DNA from: Protula sp. h YS-2021
Lineage: Eukaryota > Annelida > Polychaeta > Sabellida > Serpulidae
NCBI GenBank assembly: GCA_949752745.1
Contig: OX457032.1
Span: 16,346,720 to 16,410,719, forward strand
Direction: 5' to 3'
DNA length: 64,000 nt
In this document: piece by piece, positions 1 through 11,111 of the stretch
Layout of the letters: each line of letters starts with the position of its first letter
Position numbering within the stretch: the stretch's first letter is position 1
Notes under the pieces: model-generated
Told to the model about the DNA's origin: nothing
The model's database searches: none
What the model saw: the letters and a program-made list of their open reading frames with translations, nothing else
Program-made: the position numbers and the translations under genes

Positions 1-1534
1 TAGCAAACAAAGATCGGTATGATGACATTGACGCAGCTGTTGAGAAAACGTCGTTGTTAAGGAGATCACTTTCAAATGCCGCATCAACACAGCAGCATCA
101 GTCCAACTTCTCAAACATAGCTGTTGACATCCACAGTATACCGGCATGCATTTCTGAGCGGTTGCCCCTGCTTGAACATGAACCTTCCCAAATGGCCCGA
201 GCACATTCACCATTCGACCGAGCGCATTCATCACTAGGGTCTGGGGCATATTCAGCAGAAGCAGCAGAGCCAGAAGAGGAGGAGCACTTGATACAGGCGT
301 ACCAGCCTCAAAGCGGCAATCATTACGATGGCCTGGATGATCAACGACTCCGCCATGGACAAGCAGGTTCAGTAACTGAATTCTACCCTCTAGAGATTAA
401 CCTCGATATTAACCCAAATTCTCCTTCATGTCAGCTTTTTCTAAGAGGGGTAAAACAGAAAAACTGTTTAAATGTATTGGTGGGGGGCCTGGTGGATTGA
501 CTCATCTGCTTTTTCAGGAATGAGGTTGACTCTTTCTTAAATACCAAGTAAAGTCGATCGCTGTAAAGCTATAAAAATTGTCAAAATAATTAAAAATATT
601 TCTTTCGTCAGCAGCACAGGGACCGGAAGATGATTACTTGGAAGGCGCTGTGGGGGGCATTGTGGGTAATCTGGATGCGGCACACAACGAACAACCGGAG
701 AGAAACAATGGCGGATACGTAAGCTTGCCAGGTAAAGTAGTCTCACCTGCCTGCTTGCCCGAATGGCAATGATTGCCCGGTCCTAAGAGCTGCAGTTCGG
801 GTTCGATTCCCGCCCTAGGCAGGACACTTTCTGCTCAACTAGCTAAGCACCAGATTTTGCGAACGTCATTTGTCGGTGGCGAGTCTGGTCCTCTTACAAT
901 CTGACGTAAGCCAGAAGAAGGAAATTTTAAGCGGGAAAATTTTGTTCCAAAATATAATGCAAATATCGTAGCAGTCAAGAACAATGGAAAGGTTATGACA
1001 GAAAGAGCAGAACAAAAATCTTCCTATGTTGTTGAAAAAAAAACGTGTATTGCTTTGGCTATAAATTTATTGCCATATTTGTATTATGTCAGTTTCAACA
1101 ATGAGGCCTTAACACGCAGGTCGATCCCAGTTTTGATTCTGTTGAAATTTTTTTGTATTCATGTTGTAAGCGTTTTCAAATTGTGACTGGTAGAGATCCT
1201 TATGATATTTCAATCTCGCCATTTTCAGTGCTCAATACACAATTTGATATAAGGTCGAGTTTACATACTCTATGTTCATCGAGGATTTTCTGTTCTCTAC
1301 TTAACTTGTAGAATCTATAAATTCTTAATGTTTTCATTTCTACATACAAGATTCTAGATATATAGAATTAACTTGGGAATTGACTCTCCCTTGTTTGCAG
1401 ACGATGTGTTGCCGCGTTCCTACGAGAGTGACAGTGGAGCCGGAAGTATTATCGATCCCGCCTTTCAAGACCGATCTGGTTTTCACGAACTACACTACGA
1501 AAACAATTATATCTATGATCAACTACAGGAGTAA
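1..1534 (+). CDS. 3' end of an unrecognised gene (three exons, partial)
   Basis: Three exons join in frame: window start to 366 (phase 1, donor GTTCAG), 612 or 615 to 731 (donor GTAAAG), and 1401 to stop TAA at 1532-1534 (acceptor TTGTTTGCAG). The reading frame is open to the left edge, and a TAG at 1-3 could be the acceptor of the first exon. The 164-165 residues are hydrophilic and acidic, with a run of Glu, and no membrane segment. They contain two tyrosine motifs, YVSL near the end of the second exon and YDQL three residues before the stop, which resemble cytoplasmic-tail sorting or signalling motifs. I infer the cytoplasmic tail of a membrane protein but do not recognise the family. The stop codon overlaps a perfect donor (GA|GTAAGT at 1532), so splicing to a further exon is possible. 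An AATAAA occurs near 2457. Confidence 0.55.
755..930 (+). mobile_element. tRNA-derived SINE-like fragment
   Basis: A tRNA-like head has a perfect B-box (GGTTCGATTCC) near 810, a weaker A-box (TGCCCGAATGG) near 760 and partly pairing ends. It is followed by a non-tRNA body (TCTGGTCCTCTTACAATCTG). The anticodon arm does not fold as a canonical tRNA. It lies in an intron of the gene at 1-1534. Confidence 0.4.
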
Positions 1535-1541
1535 GTAAAAG

Positions 1542-1543
<2 letters not shown>

Positions 1544-1617
<74 letters not shown>
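1544..1617. repeat. (AT)n microsatellite
   Basis: An uninterrupted AT dinucleotide run begins about 10 bp after the putative stop codon of the upstream gene. Nothing else is seen between here and 2780 beyond AT-rich sequence and a few short GCGGAGTGT repeats near 2035-2125. Confidence 0.95.
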
Positions 1618-1619
<2 letters not shown>

Positions 1620-2785
1620 GGTAGAATTCGTTGAAAATTTTGTTGTTTCTCTGCACCCTTAAGACATAAAAATTGTAACTCTTGGGAGGTAAACACCGCA
1701 TGACCAGTGAACAAGGACATGCGATTATGCAACAGCATGTTAATTTTTCTTGTACTAAGTTCACTAAATTAACTGGTTCCGAGACACTGACGAGAGTAGA
1801 CCTCTAATCTATGGACTCTGCCAACGAAACGATAATTCCGTGCAAGAATTAATACAACTCTTCCAAAATTTATGGTTCTAGCCAGATTTTGTACTAAAGC
1901 GGTGAGTTGGATATATCTTTGAAATATTCCTCAAAATGTGCTAAAAATTCCCCTCGTGAATTGGACACCGGGGAGCCACTCACGTACAGATTGGTTACCA
2001 TGTGTGTCCTTGACTTAAAACGACCACTACACGCGGAGTGTCAAGTTTGAAATAATACCCTCTTTGTAACCAAACGCGGAGTGTTATTCCGAAAGAACCC
2101 CCGTTTTTGTGGGAAACGCAGAGTATTGAAAGACTACTACCGAACCCCCCTATGTTTTTTTGTTTGTTTTTTTTTGGACACGCATAGTAATACATATGTC
2201 ACCTAGATCCCCACCCCCAGCATTGGACGGTGAATAATTTTCAGTGTATAATAGTAACACTATTTAACTGTCTTTGTTATGGACAGCATACCATGGGTAC
2301 TTGGGTACCACAGCCAGGGCAGGTCGATAAGTGTATACGCTGACCTTGACATTGCGGATGGCGATGAACTGCATCAAGAACTGGTCGAAATATTGCATCA
2401 GCCTTGGAATAAATTCCGAGTGAAGCCAAACCATATTTAAATAATTTGCATATGCAAATAAAAGGTACAGTATTTTACGCTTTCGCACGATATTTTCCCT
2501 GTAAAGTCCTCAAAAAGTATGAAAAACACGAACAAGTTTTTTGCATAATATTCAAAGATTGCACATTTTAAAAATTTTGAGTGTTTATTCCAGTTGTGAT
2601 CTTTTATGTCTTTGTGATACTGCTATTTGTCTCCCCAGGTCAGGAGAACAAACAAGATTTTTTACATGGAAATAACTAATAACGGCGGGGGTTTTTACAT
2701 GCGCTAACATTTTGGTAATTTCCATTGCAAATAGTTTTTCAGGGTGCTTTTATTTATATGTTTCAGTCATGTATGACAAATAGGT

Positions 2786-3000
2786 ATCACGAAGCAGTCA
2801 TGGCCGAGCGGCGGTTAAGGCGATAGAATGGAAAAAACTATCAGGCTCTGCCCGCACAGGTTCGAATTCTGTCGACTGCGTCCCAGACCTGTGACAGACC
2901 GTGGCAAGTCCGTTTGATGCCTGTGGCTTGAAGAACTTGTTTCTGCACGGACAGACAACTAGAATGCAACAATACCAAAATCAATATCGATGCCAGTCTT
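2786..3000 (+). mobile_element. tRNA-Ser-derived SINE-like element
   Basis: Positions 2786-2879 resemble a serine tRNA: A-box TGGCCGAGCGG, B-box GGTTCGAATTC, and paired 5' GCAGTC and 3' GACTGC ends. The anticodon stem GATAG/CTATC encloses an 11-nt loop instead of 7, so it is not a working tRNA. A non-tRNA body (GGCAAGTCCGTTTGATGCC) follows, as in SINEs. Confidence 0.5.
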
Positions 3001-3081
3001 CATGAACATTGAAACACACGGATATCAGTTAGTCTGATATAGAAAAAAATAACAATGTGCAAATCATTTTGTATTACTAGA

Positions 3082-4016
3082 ACCGCATTTCGCTAACGAA
3101 ATGTTAAATACTTGACAAAAATTAAAACGCAGAAATACTTCCTTCAATGGGTTATTTCTTGAATAATATAAAGTATTTTACAACATGCATACTGGGGGCA
3201 ATTTATGGAATCTGGGGGCCATCGCGGCTCCAGCGAAAAATTTAGGGGGCCATTTTCTGAAAGTGGGGGCCATGGCCCCCGCCAAAATTATCCGTGTTAT
3301 TATTATTTTTATTCACAAGTTCTACACAAGTCCAAAGTTTCGTTGTCCTAGGGTCCATAGTGCCAGAGAAGAAGACAACACAAAAAAATCGGACCACTAT
3401 CAAGAAAAAAACTCCATGATTGATAACTTAATACCAGCTAAATATATTAGAAAGCAACACAGCTTGAATACGTCTTATAAGCCGAGTAGTGTTTAGTTTT
3501 TGTTGAATTAAGGTTTTATTGACTGCTCAGGCATACGGCTGTTACCTATTTACGCGGTGAGAGCTCGCACAAAGCTAAGCAACTGTGTGGTATTCTGTGG
3601 TGTGCGCTAAATGCACCGTATTTACTTGCAAAAAATACACTCTTTTCACATGGCGTTTTAGACAAGAAAATGAAATCGAAGGCGAAATTAAAAAGTGTCA
3701 TATCAAGTTCTACCTAAGTCCCAAGTTTCGTTTTTTTGCAAGTAAATGTGGAGCATTTATCGTACGGCACAGCAGAACACACAGTTGCTTAGCTTTGTGC
3801 GAGCTCTCACTGCGTAAATAGATAACACGGCGTATGCCTGACCGGTCAATAAAACCTTAAGTCAACAAAAACCAAACACTACTCGGCTTATAAGACGTAT
3901 TCAAGCTGTGTTGTTTGCAATATATTATTCAAGAAATAACCCATTGAAGGAAGTATTTTTTGTGTTTTAATTTTTGTCAAGTGTTTATCATTTCGCTAGC
4001 GAAATGAGGTTCAAGT
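3082..4016. mobile_element. Long fold-back (palindromic) element with nested insertion
   Basis: The left end GAACCGCATTTCGCTAACGA and the right end, which reads as its reverse complement (TCGCTAGCGAAATGAGGTTC), are inverted. The inverted homology continues inward: 3120-3166 matches 3930-3985 and 3446-3600 matches 3768-3925. About 280 bp at 3167-3445, rich in GGGGGCCAT, interrupts the left arm only. There is no transposase ORF, so this looks like a non-autonomous DNA element. Confidence 0.65.
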
Positions 4017-4219
4017 TAGAATACAGCTAGGCTTAGATTTTTAATCAGAGCTGAACGAGGGGCGACATAATTAAACGCCTAATCTGATCTGTTTACAGAA
4101 TGTAAATTTAAGCCATTGTAACTTTCGAAAATGACAATGTAAATTTGTCATCGTTTCTGGTTTAAATGCCTTCTGCCGCTAATTATTCAAAATATCCTTG
4201 AAAACTAGGGTTAAATAAA

Positions 4220-4365
4220 GTGAGCGCGAGGTGTGTTATGAATTAAAGAAATCACGCAGGTGAGGAGATTCTGGGTGAAATAATTACTCGACGAAGGAGG
4301 GTATTATTAGCTAGAATACCCGCACCTAAGTGATTTCTTTCATTTAAAACACAATTTTACTACTA
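4220..4365. mobile_element. Short fold-back element
   Basis: AAAGAAATCACGCAGGTG near 4245 is inverted at about 4320-4345 (CACCTAAGTGATTTCTTT), with a loop of about 70 bp. The rest of 4020-5420 has no supported gene, only AT-rich sequence and a small CCGAAA-rich hairpin near 4845-4925. Confidence 0.45.
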
Positions 4366-5422
4366 ATACCCGTTCCGCTTCACCCCTTCCCCAGTGTGTA
4401 TGAAATCCAAAATTCAGGTCTTGATAAGACTATGTCACATCACCCCACTAACAATTATTAAGTTAAAGTATATCCTGTACCAATCATTACAGTTTTATCC
4501 TAATTTAAGTTTTATTATTTGACATAGCAGTCTTTTCTGCAGTGTTTTTCTAACTTAGGAACATTTACAGAAGTTCTTAATGATAACGCCATGGACAAAA
4601 CGCCTTCACACATATCATAAGAAGCTTTAAATCTTGAATTACTCTTAGAAAACAACGTTGCTGCCGCTAGAGGAACAGTTTACATTAAAATGTCAGGTGA
4701 TAACTTGCCATACTGACATATTTTTTTAAGAGAAGCATGTCAACATGCTTAAGTATTATAGTTGCGCGCGAAGCAGTACGTTATTTTATAGCTATCCACT
4801 ATCAGTGAAAAAATTAAATTGTAACAAAAAATAAAAACCAAAAAAAAAAATAAAAACCGAAAATATCGCGGTTTTTCTCTTTCGGTTTTTTAATTGAACC
4901 GAAAAAATCGGTTACGGTGCGAATCGAAACACCCTAAGTAGATATTCCTGCCATTTTCATGTTGACAGCATTTCATTTATAACAATGGTATTGCCAAAAA
5001 TTGTCAATTTGTACGCAAAATACCATCGCTAGAGTTCCTGTTAGTCTCAGTTTTATTTTTGGTCTTTTTAAAGGAATAGATCATGGAGGCAACGTTCTGC
5101 GTATCGGACTTCAGAACTCAATCCTCTATGACTCGTTCAAACGATTCAATATGTCTAAATACAATATTAAGCACATGACATCAAGCTTTAGTGCATATCT
5201 GAAAGACATCCTTGCTGTACATCACATGCCACAAACCGTTTGATTACAAGGTTAGGAGAGGATATAACATCCCGTAGATTGTAGTCAATTCTATCTTCTC
5301 TTGAATTTGATGAAGCGTATCTAAAGCTGATAATACCTAAAACAACAAGTACATTCTTTGTTGATATATTTATTGTGTGTGTTTCTGACTGACTAATAAA
5401 GAAGTATGTTAAAAAGTTACAT

Positions 5423-5428
5423 TTTATT
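5423..5428 (-). promoter_or_regulatory. Poly(A) signal AATAAA
   Basis: A minus-strand AATAAA lies 17 nt past the stop codon at 5445. This supports 5445 as the end of the membrane-protein gene and so favours the shifted frame at its 3' end. Confidence 0.5.
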
Positions 5429-5444
5429 ATTTACTCGCATATTA

Positions 5445-6895
5445 TCAGATACCCGGAAAAACTTCTAAACTATTCATAAAGAGTAAAAAGTATCTACTGC
5501 ATGTATTACTACGCATACCAGATATGCCTGCTGTTGGTAAATAGTTAACAGGTGTGCCACTGGAAGAAATGTCTTCTGAATCTTCAGACACATGCTCATT
5601 TAATGACAAGTCAAGACCTGGGTAGTTTGCCGATTGAATTTCTGCAAAGCAGTTTACAATAGTGTCTCTATAAATATATCCATTCTCCATTCTAACTAAA
5701 CCTGGGGCCGGTTGTTTCAAATAAGTTTCTGATTCGCGACTGGAGGTTGATTGACCAGATCCAAATGGAGCGTCTGAATGACCTTGAACTTTAAGTCTGT
5801 CCCATTCTGACAAGCACTATTTCTATCCTCCGGACTATTTGTGCAAGCTGAGGCGTTTGGCGTACCAATATGACCTTTTTGTCTATTTCTGCTGCCTTTG
5901 TTGGAGTTCTTGCCAACAGCATTGCTTGAATCTTGAATTAAATTCTCAGCTGATTCGTTGTGTTCAAGAGTCAACACAGCAGGTTTAAGAATTCCAGGAG
6001 CTGTACTTCTTGGCACCGTATCTTTTACTGAATAATTCACGGTTGGTGTATTCTCATCAGCGTCGTCTTGGTATTCATGGCGTCGCGTGATCATTCTTGC
6101 GTTTCCTATGCTCAACCTATCAGCCTTCAAAATTTGTTCTTCAAGGAAAAACTCAGAAGGTTGTGAGTAAATAGCCAATCGTTCCCTTGAGTTTATTTCT
6201 ACTGTGTTCAATTGTTGGGCCTTAAGATATGCTGCCCGCTTTGCCTTCCATACTTTGAAAGGAACAATTTCATTGCTAATATAATTGTATTTTTGTTCTT
6301 CCAATTTTTTTAATTTAGGTGCATTTTCAATATGATGCAGATCTTCCGGGGAGGTTTGCACAGAAACGGATACAACCCGAGGCTCACCAACGCTGCTGTT
6401 TACCGATTTAACTTTGTCTTTTCTATGTGCACGAAGGTCAACGTTGGGTTTCTCAGAGTAAGCTTCAACTGAATAGGCGCAATTGCTGTTTCGAAGCAAT
6501 GCCACGCCTGTATTCGAGGAATCGCATTTCACACTTTTATTATTTTCCTGAAAACAATAAGTTGTATTCCAGAGACTGGAAGAAGAGGTTTTTAAAGACA
6601 CGGGTTGGTCAGATTTTAGCAGAGATTCGAATTCTTTATCGCAATCCAGAGTTTTAGCTTCAGGCAGTGGGTCTTCTTCTGTAAATTGCTTTGGGGTGAG
6701 CAGACGCTCAAGCCGAGACACAGCACAGAATTGTGATTTAGTATAGAAACGTATAAGTGAAAGTAATCCAATAAACAGAACTCCACAAAAGACTATGATT
6801 GCAATAAGAAGCGTAAAAAGAAGCATAGCATGTATGTGAAATGTGTCCAGAGGCATCGCTTCCTCCTCTGCTCTCAGTTCAAGTGACATATTCAT
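5445..6895 (-). CDS. Single-pass membrane protein, unknown family, frameshifted
   Basis: An ATG at 6895 follows an in-frame TAA and a good start context (AAACAATGA). The protein begins with a short acidic stretch, then a strongly hydrophobic segment at about residues 25-51, then a long hydrophilic Ser/Asn-rich region, so it looks like a one-pass protein with a large soluble tail. A motif SVSVQTSPED lies in the tail. This frame stops at 5717, but another frame, open from 5818 to a stop at 5445, has equally coding-like composition (for example NGYIYRDT and SEDSEDISSSGTP) and ends 17 nt before AATAAA. No GT-AG intron fits between them. I read one gene of about 480 codons with a single-base frameshift near 5720-5815, caused either by an assembly error or by a real lesion. 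I do not recognise the family, and transcription is unproven. Confidence 0.55.
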
Positions 6896-6992
6896 TGTTT
6901 AAAATCCTACAAACGTAGCACCATATTATTGTATTAAATTTTGGATAATCAGTGTGAAATATTAAAGTAATCTTTCAAATGCAATTAATTTC

Positions 6993-7150
6993 TTACTTGA
7001 TACTTCTCATTTCACAAACTGCAAAATCGATATCGTTTGCATTTTTAAACAACACAATGCGATCTTTAGATGTCCCCAAAATGTCTCTATCTATACCTCC
7101 GTTTTTGAAATCACAGCGACATAGTTCTTGATTGGAGCGATTATATTCAG
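6993..7150 (-). pseudogene. Coding-like segment, inverted partner of 8903-8985
   Basis: The minus strand reads SKDRIVLFKNANDIDFA and ends in a stop at 6993. A copy of about 75 bp, roughly 80% identical, lies inverted at 8903-8985 (SKDRIILFKNASEIDFA). Of five codon differences, two are silent and three conservative, so both copies look derived from real coding sequence. The family is not recognised. Confidence 0.4.
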
Positions 7151-7385
7151 TACATAAACAAAACAACACGTTTACTAAATGCACATTTGAGGTACGTTTT
7201 ATCCATCCAGTGCTTTTCTTAAGATAATTTAAATATAAGTTGCTTTGAAAAGCTAACAAAATATAACTAGACCTATACTTTAGACAATTGTCATTGCTAC
7301 CTAAAGTACACCATACCACGCAATGCCTTTCTAGTTAAACAAGGTGTGTATTTTCTAAAAATAATATTATATGACATAGAACGTC

Positions 7386-8552
7386 TATATACACGCCGGC
7401 GTGTATATAAACCAGAATACTGCCTTGTATACACGCCAGGTTTTAACCAATCACATCGCGTGTTTCAACTGCGTCTGGAACAACAACACAGACTTTCAAA
7501 TAATTTCAAGACTTTTTTTCAATAACGGCAATGTATACACTGTTATGAACGATGAATAACTCTTTCTTATTAATCCACCTTAATTACTCATTAAATTACC
7601 GTAATCTATTAAAAATTAGCCCTTTAAGAGTACAGTGTAATTTGTTCTAAAATGACGGTAGTCATACGGCATTTTGATCGTGTTCAATGGTGTATTTGGA
7701 TGGTCATAAGAGCCGACATTTTCATAAAAAAGTGAATTACAGCAAATTTAATATCCATTACGATGTTTAAAGAAAAAAATTACAAAGTACAGAATACCCC
7801 TGGCGTGTATATAAGAACCATTTAGGTGTTATATACAAGCCAGAATATTTGACAATTAATTAAGATGTTACTCAGTCTTATATACACGCCTTTACTTTGA
7901 ACAGAAAGCAAACAAAATCCATCAAATTCAAGTAAACGGTGACGTGTATATAAGAAGCATTTGTATGGTATGTTATATACACGCCAGAATATGTGGTGGT
8001 TAAATAAGATGTAACACTATGTTATACACACGTCACAATAGATTAAAGTATAGGAAAACAATAATTAAGGGGTTTGCATATTGACAATATTAAAATATAC
8101 CACATATACAAAACAGTTGTGGTGGCGTGTAGAAAAGATCGAAATATCTCTTATATACACGCCAGATTTTGAAAAAATGGATTTTTGTTAGTTGCTGTCG
8201 TTACTATTAGATTGTGTAAAGAGAAGTTTTCCAATGTATATAATAACGGTGCCGTGTATATAAGAAGCATTTGAGTGTTATATACACGCCAGAATATGAC
8301 CAATTACCACGGTTCGTACATAAGGTGGCGTGCGTATAAGAACAGATGTCTTCTTATATACACGCCAAATTTATGTTTGGCGTGTATATAAAACAAATTC
8401 AATGCCTACATACACGCCGGCGTGTATATAAGGCGTAAATTGGTCTTATATACACGCCAGTGTGTATATAATTTATATTTGAACCTTATATACACGCCGT
8501 CGTGTATATAAGATTCAATTCGGAGTTATAACACGCCGACGTGTATATAGCT
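7386..8552. repeat. Array of inverted GGCGTGTATATAA half-sites (40-bp hairpin modules)
   Basis: About 24 copies of GGCGTGTATATAA or its complement TTATATACACGCC occur here, mostly as convergent pairs. From 8377 to about 8536 they form four head-to-tail modules of 39-40 bp: a half-site, 14-16 variable bases, then the inverted half-site. Further left the pairs are spaced by 50-370 bp. The loops differ while the arms are conserved. No ORF is present. The array could be a satellite, a family of tiny fold-back elements or a protein-binding array. TATATAA resembles a TATA box, but no gene is oriented from it. Confidence 0.85.
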
Positions 8553-8902
8553 TCACTGTATATGAATACCTAGCATTTATACTTGATATACTAAATGTGG
8601 TTACATGACTATAACCAGAGGTACAAGGCTACACTTACTGCAGAGGTGTTGTACAAAATATATGCGATGTAAGAAGGTCCAATGTTAAATTATTGATAAG
8701 CATCGTAGAACATATATTAGTTCTTCGGAGTTTTATAACTAACTGGTTATTATTATATTAATATGTGAATCCAATCACACAGTATGAACTTCAGCACATA
8801 AAATCATTTTTTAAATCTAAAGAAGTCGATTTTAATTGCATGAAGTTTGAAAGACGAAGCACGAATATTCTAGGTAAATGGTTAATAAACTTTCTCTGAT
8901 AT

Positions 8903-8985
8903 GCAAGATATCTAAAGATCGCATTATCCTGTTTAAAAATGCAAGCGAGATCGATTTTGCCTCGTTTTGAAACAAAAGTATCATA
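8903..8985 (+). pseudogene. Coding-like segment, inverted partner of 6993-7150
   Basis: The plus strand reads SKDRIILFKNASEIDFASF and then a stop. It is the inverted near-copy of the segment at 7000-7080, and together the two flank the hairpin array. A weaker related piece (SKEVDF) lies at about 8815-8840. Confidence 0.4.
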
Positions 8986-9077
8986 TTATGTTATGTAAGA
9001 AACAGAACCTTTCCTGAAATCTAAGTTCTTTTGACAGAAGTACCAAAGCACATACTCTAAGAACACCATATGAAATA

Positions 9078-9216
9078 TGTGTATGAGAATGCCTGACTTC
9101 GAGGTATTCTCTATTCTCATGGCCCTGTCCATTCATACCGAGGGCGTCAGCCCGAGGTGTGAATAGACAGGGCCATGAAAATAGAGTTTACCGAGAAGGA
9201 AGGAATTCTCATACTT
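9078..9216. mobile_element. Palindromic MITE-like element
   Basis: GTATGAGAAT and CATGGCCCTGTCCATTCA at the left are mirrored by TGAATAGACAGGGCCATG and ATTCTCATAC at the right, around a CCGAGGGCGTCAGCCCGAGG centre. It is about 140 bp long with no ORF. Confidence 0.6.
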
Positions 9217-9400
9217 AATGTCCATGTGCCAGACGAATTGGCCCCTGTGCGCGTACAACCCCTATTGTTCTGCGATTAAGGTGACAAATAAAGAATAACA
9301 ATCATGACAAGGTATAAAAAACTGAACGATCATTCATAACAACCTAGTTAATGCAAGAGTCAACACGAGCTTTTTTTTGGGGGGGGGGGGCAAAATTAAT

Positions 9401-9611
9401 ATGGAGGACGATTCCGAAAATGATTTTTTTACCCAGACTCCTTCTGAATTGCAGAGGGAGTCTGGATATTTGACATTGGATTGGACATTGATGAATTTAT
9501 TCAAGTATATAATGTTAACGAGTCTGCCGGATCTATCGATACCACAAGCATGTTAAGACCGGATGGACCTAACATAATTTCTGAAAATGAATTCCGACAT
9601 TAGCTACAAGG
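9401..9611 (+). pseudogene. Broken first coding exon of unknown gene
   Basis: An ATG at 9401 opens MEDDSENDFFTQTPSELQRE. Near 9465 the coding-like frame shifts and continues as DIGLDIDEFIQVYNVNESAG, then through RPDGPN to an in-frame TAG at about 9600 and a GTAATTTT donor-like site near 9611. It has one frameshift and one stop, so it is a decayed exon, perhaps of a transposon ORF. No matching second exon was found. Confidence 0.35.
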
Positions 9612-10074
9612 TAATTTTTTGAAAGCTTCTACGTTCTTCTGTTTAAGTTACTTTTACTCGTCGTAAAATTCTAGCGTTTTGTTCGAGATTTGAAGTCGTA
9701 AAATCGATTAAATGATCATTTTGACGTCTATCAAACGTCTTTCTGAGGTCACGACGTCTGTCGACGAATATTAAACGTAGAAAATGAGATGCGTTTTGTC
9801 ATTTCCGTCGCGACTAAATCACAACTGCTGTCGAACGTCTGTGTCGATATATCTCTTTTATCAGCCCCCCCCCCCCCACCCACTCCAGTAAAAACTAAAG
9901 AATTCGTCAGGTATTTAGGCATTGGAATATTTGTTAAGGAATGTATGTTTTTAAGTTTAAATAATTCTTTTTTTTTTTCAAGTCGAAGATTCTTGATGTT
10001 TGATTCCTGTTAAAATTCCATTTGATCAATGACTATGTCTTTTGTTTTCAATGAATCAATTTAAACAACAATGA

Positions 10075-10180
10075 AAACAAAGTCACACCTTGCAGGGCAT
10101 TCTCAAAAAGAATGACCTGTGTACCGGGTTGTTATTTTTGAGAATGCCCTGCCTCACAAAAGAGGTGCGACTTTCTTTGC
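10075..10180. mobile_element. Second palindromic element
   Basis: CTTGCAGGGCATTCTCAAAA is inverted as TTTTTGAGAATGCCCTGCC, and flanking AAGTCACACCT/AGGTGCGACTTT also pairs. It shares GAGAATGCC with the element at 9078. The stretch 10180-10660 holds no supported gene except a minus-strand AATAAA near 10480. Confidence 0.55.
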
Positions 10181-10660
10181 CTCGTTCTTCGAAATAAGTC
10201 ATCGGAGAAAACAAAAGAAGTGGACATTAAAAAAATATTAGAAATCAAAAGAGATCAAAATCAAAAGAAGTGTGAGTGAGAAGTAAGTGCGAAAGGTGTG
10301 ATGAGAAAATCACTACTTGATATTAAAAATGAGATGATTTTGGTTAAAGCATCCTGAAAATATTGCCATCTTGTAGGATTGCCATCAATTATGATTAAGT
10401 AGGAACCTCAATTTATATCACCCAGGAAATTTTACAACTGTATAAACAGGAATTTTAAAAAACCTCGTTCGTTGGACCTTTTATTCTGTAGTAACCCGGA
10501 ATAGGACAGTCCAAGAAGTTAAATCATTTTAGTTCAACACTTTTGGTTGTCCATAGCTTGGCGCAAGTTTTCCGTCGTAGAAAAATCGACTTAAAATGTT
10601 ATTCGAGTTTAGTGTTAGTGTAAAAACTAAGGGCTGATTTGTAGAATCATTAAGAAATTG

Positions 10661-10883
10661 TCAAATTTGGTATGTTTTATTTCCAAAATGCAAAGCTGTG
10701 GCTCGGCAATCAAGAAACAAGTTCAGCTGGGCATGCGTCCTCCCAGCCAATAACATTGTCTCCAGCCAATCCAAAAGAGGCTGGAAATACGCCACCAAGG
10801 GCAAGGCAGGTACCTTCGTCGTACCAGCAATGGCACTCAAGGCCACGGTCCAGTGCTTCGAGCTTCCAAGTTTCATCAAATCC
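10661..10883 (-). pseudogene. ACE-like exon (3' end)
   Basis: The acceptor is TTGCTTAG at 10884. The exon follows the 11112 donor in phase and reads DLMKLGSSKHW and YFQPLLDWL, matching the conserved region just before the C-terminus of M2 (angiotensin-converting enzyme) catalytic domains. The usual LGWP block is missing. After DWLE the sequence diverges and stops at 10661. An AATAAA near 10480 could end the transcript. The exon itself is open, but all upstream copies of the gene are broken. Confidence 0.65.
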
Positions 10884-11111
10884 CTAAGCAAAGACAGTTG
10901 TATAAAGAGTGAGCTTTTTCTAAAGAATTTAAAAGAGAAAAAAATGCAATTTCCAAAAAAAAACCAACTATCTTAATTCAGTCTATATATATGAAATGAA
11001 ATGAAGTTAGTAAGATAAGCGTGGGGGGGGGGGGAATATATTTGAACCGCTTAAAACACATTTTGTGTTGTCAACTTCCCCCGTATCCCATTACCCGGAG
11101 GACTCAAGTAC

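Noticed and set aside
2786..2879. Serine tRNA gene
   Set aside because: The anticodon loop is 11 nt and the sequence runs into a SINE-like body, so it is a derived repeat.
5717..6895. Membrane segment as the C-terminal anchor of the ACE-like gene
   Set aside because: No acceptor joins in frame: all three frames after the only nearby TAG acceptor hit stops before the membrane segment.
7386..8552. CRISPR array
   Set aside because: Repeats are palindromic half-sites in both orientations with short variable loops, the context is a eukaryotic genome, and no cas genes exist.
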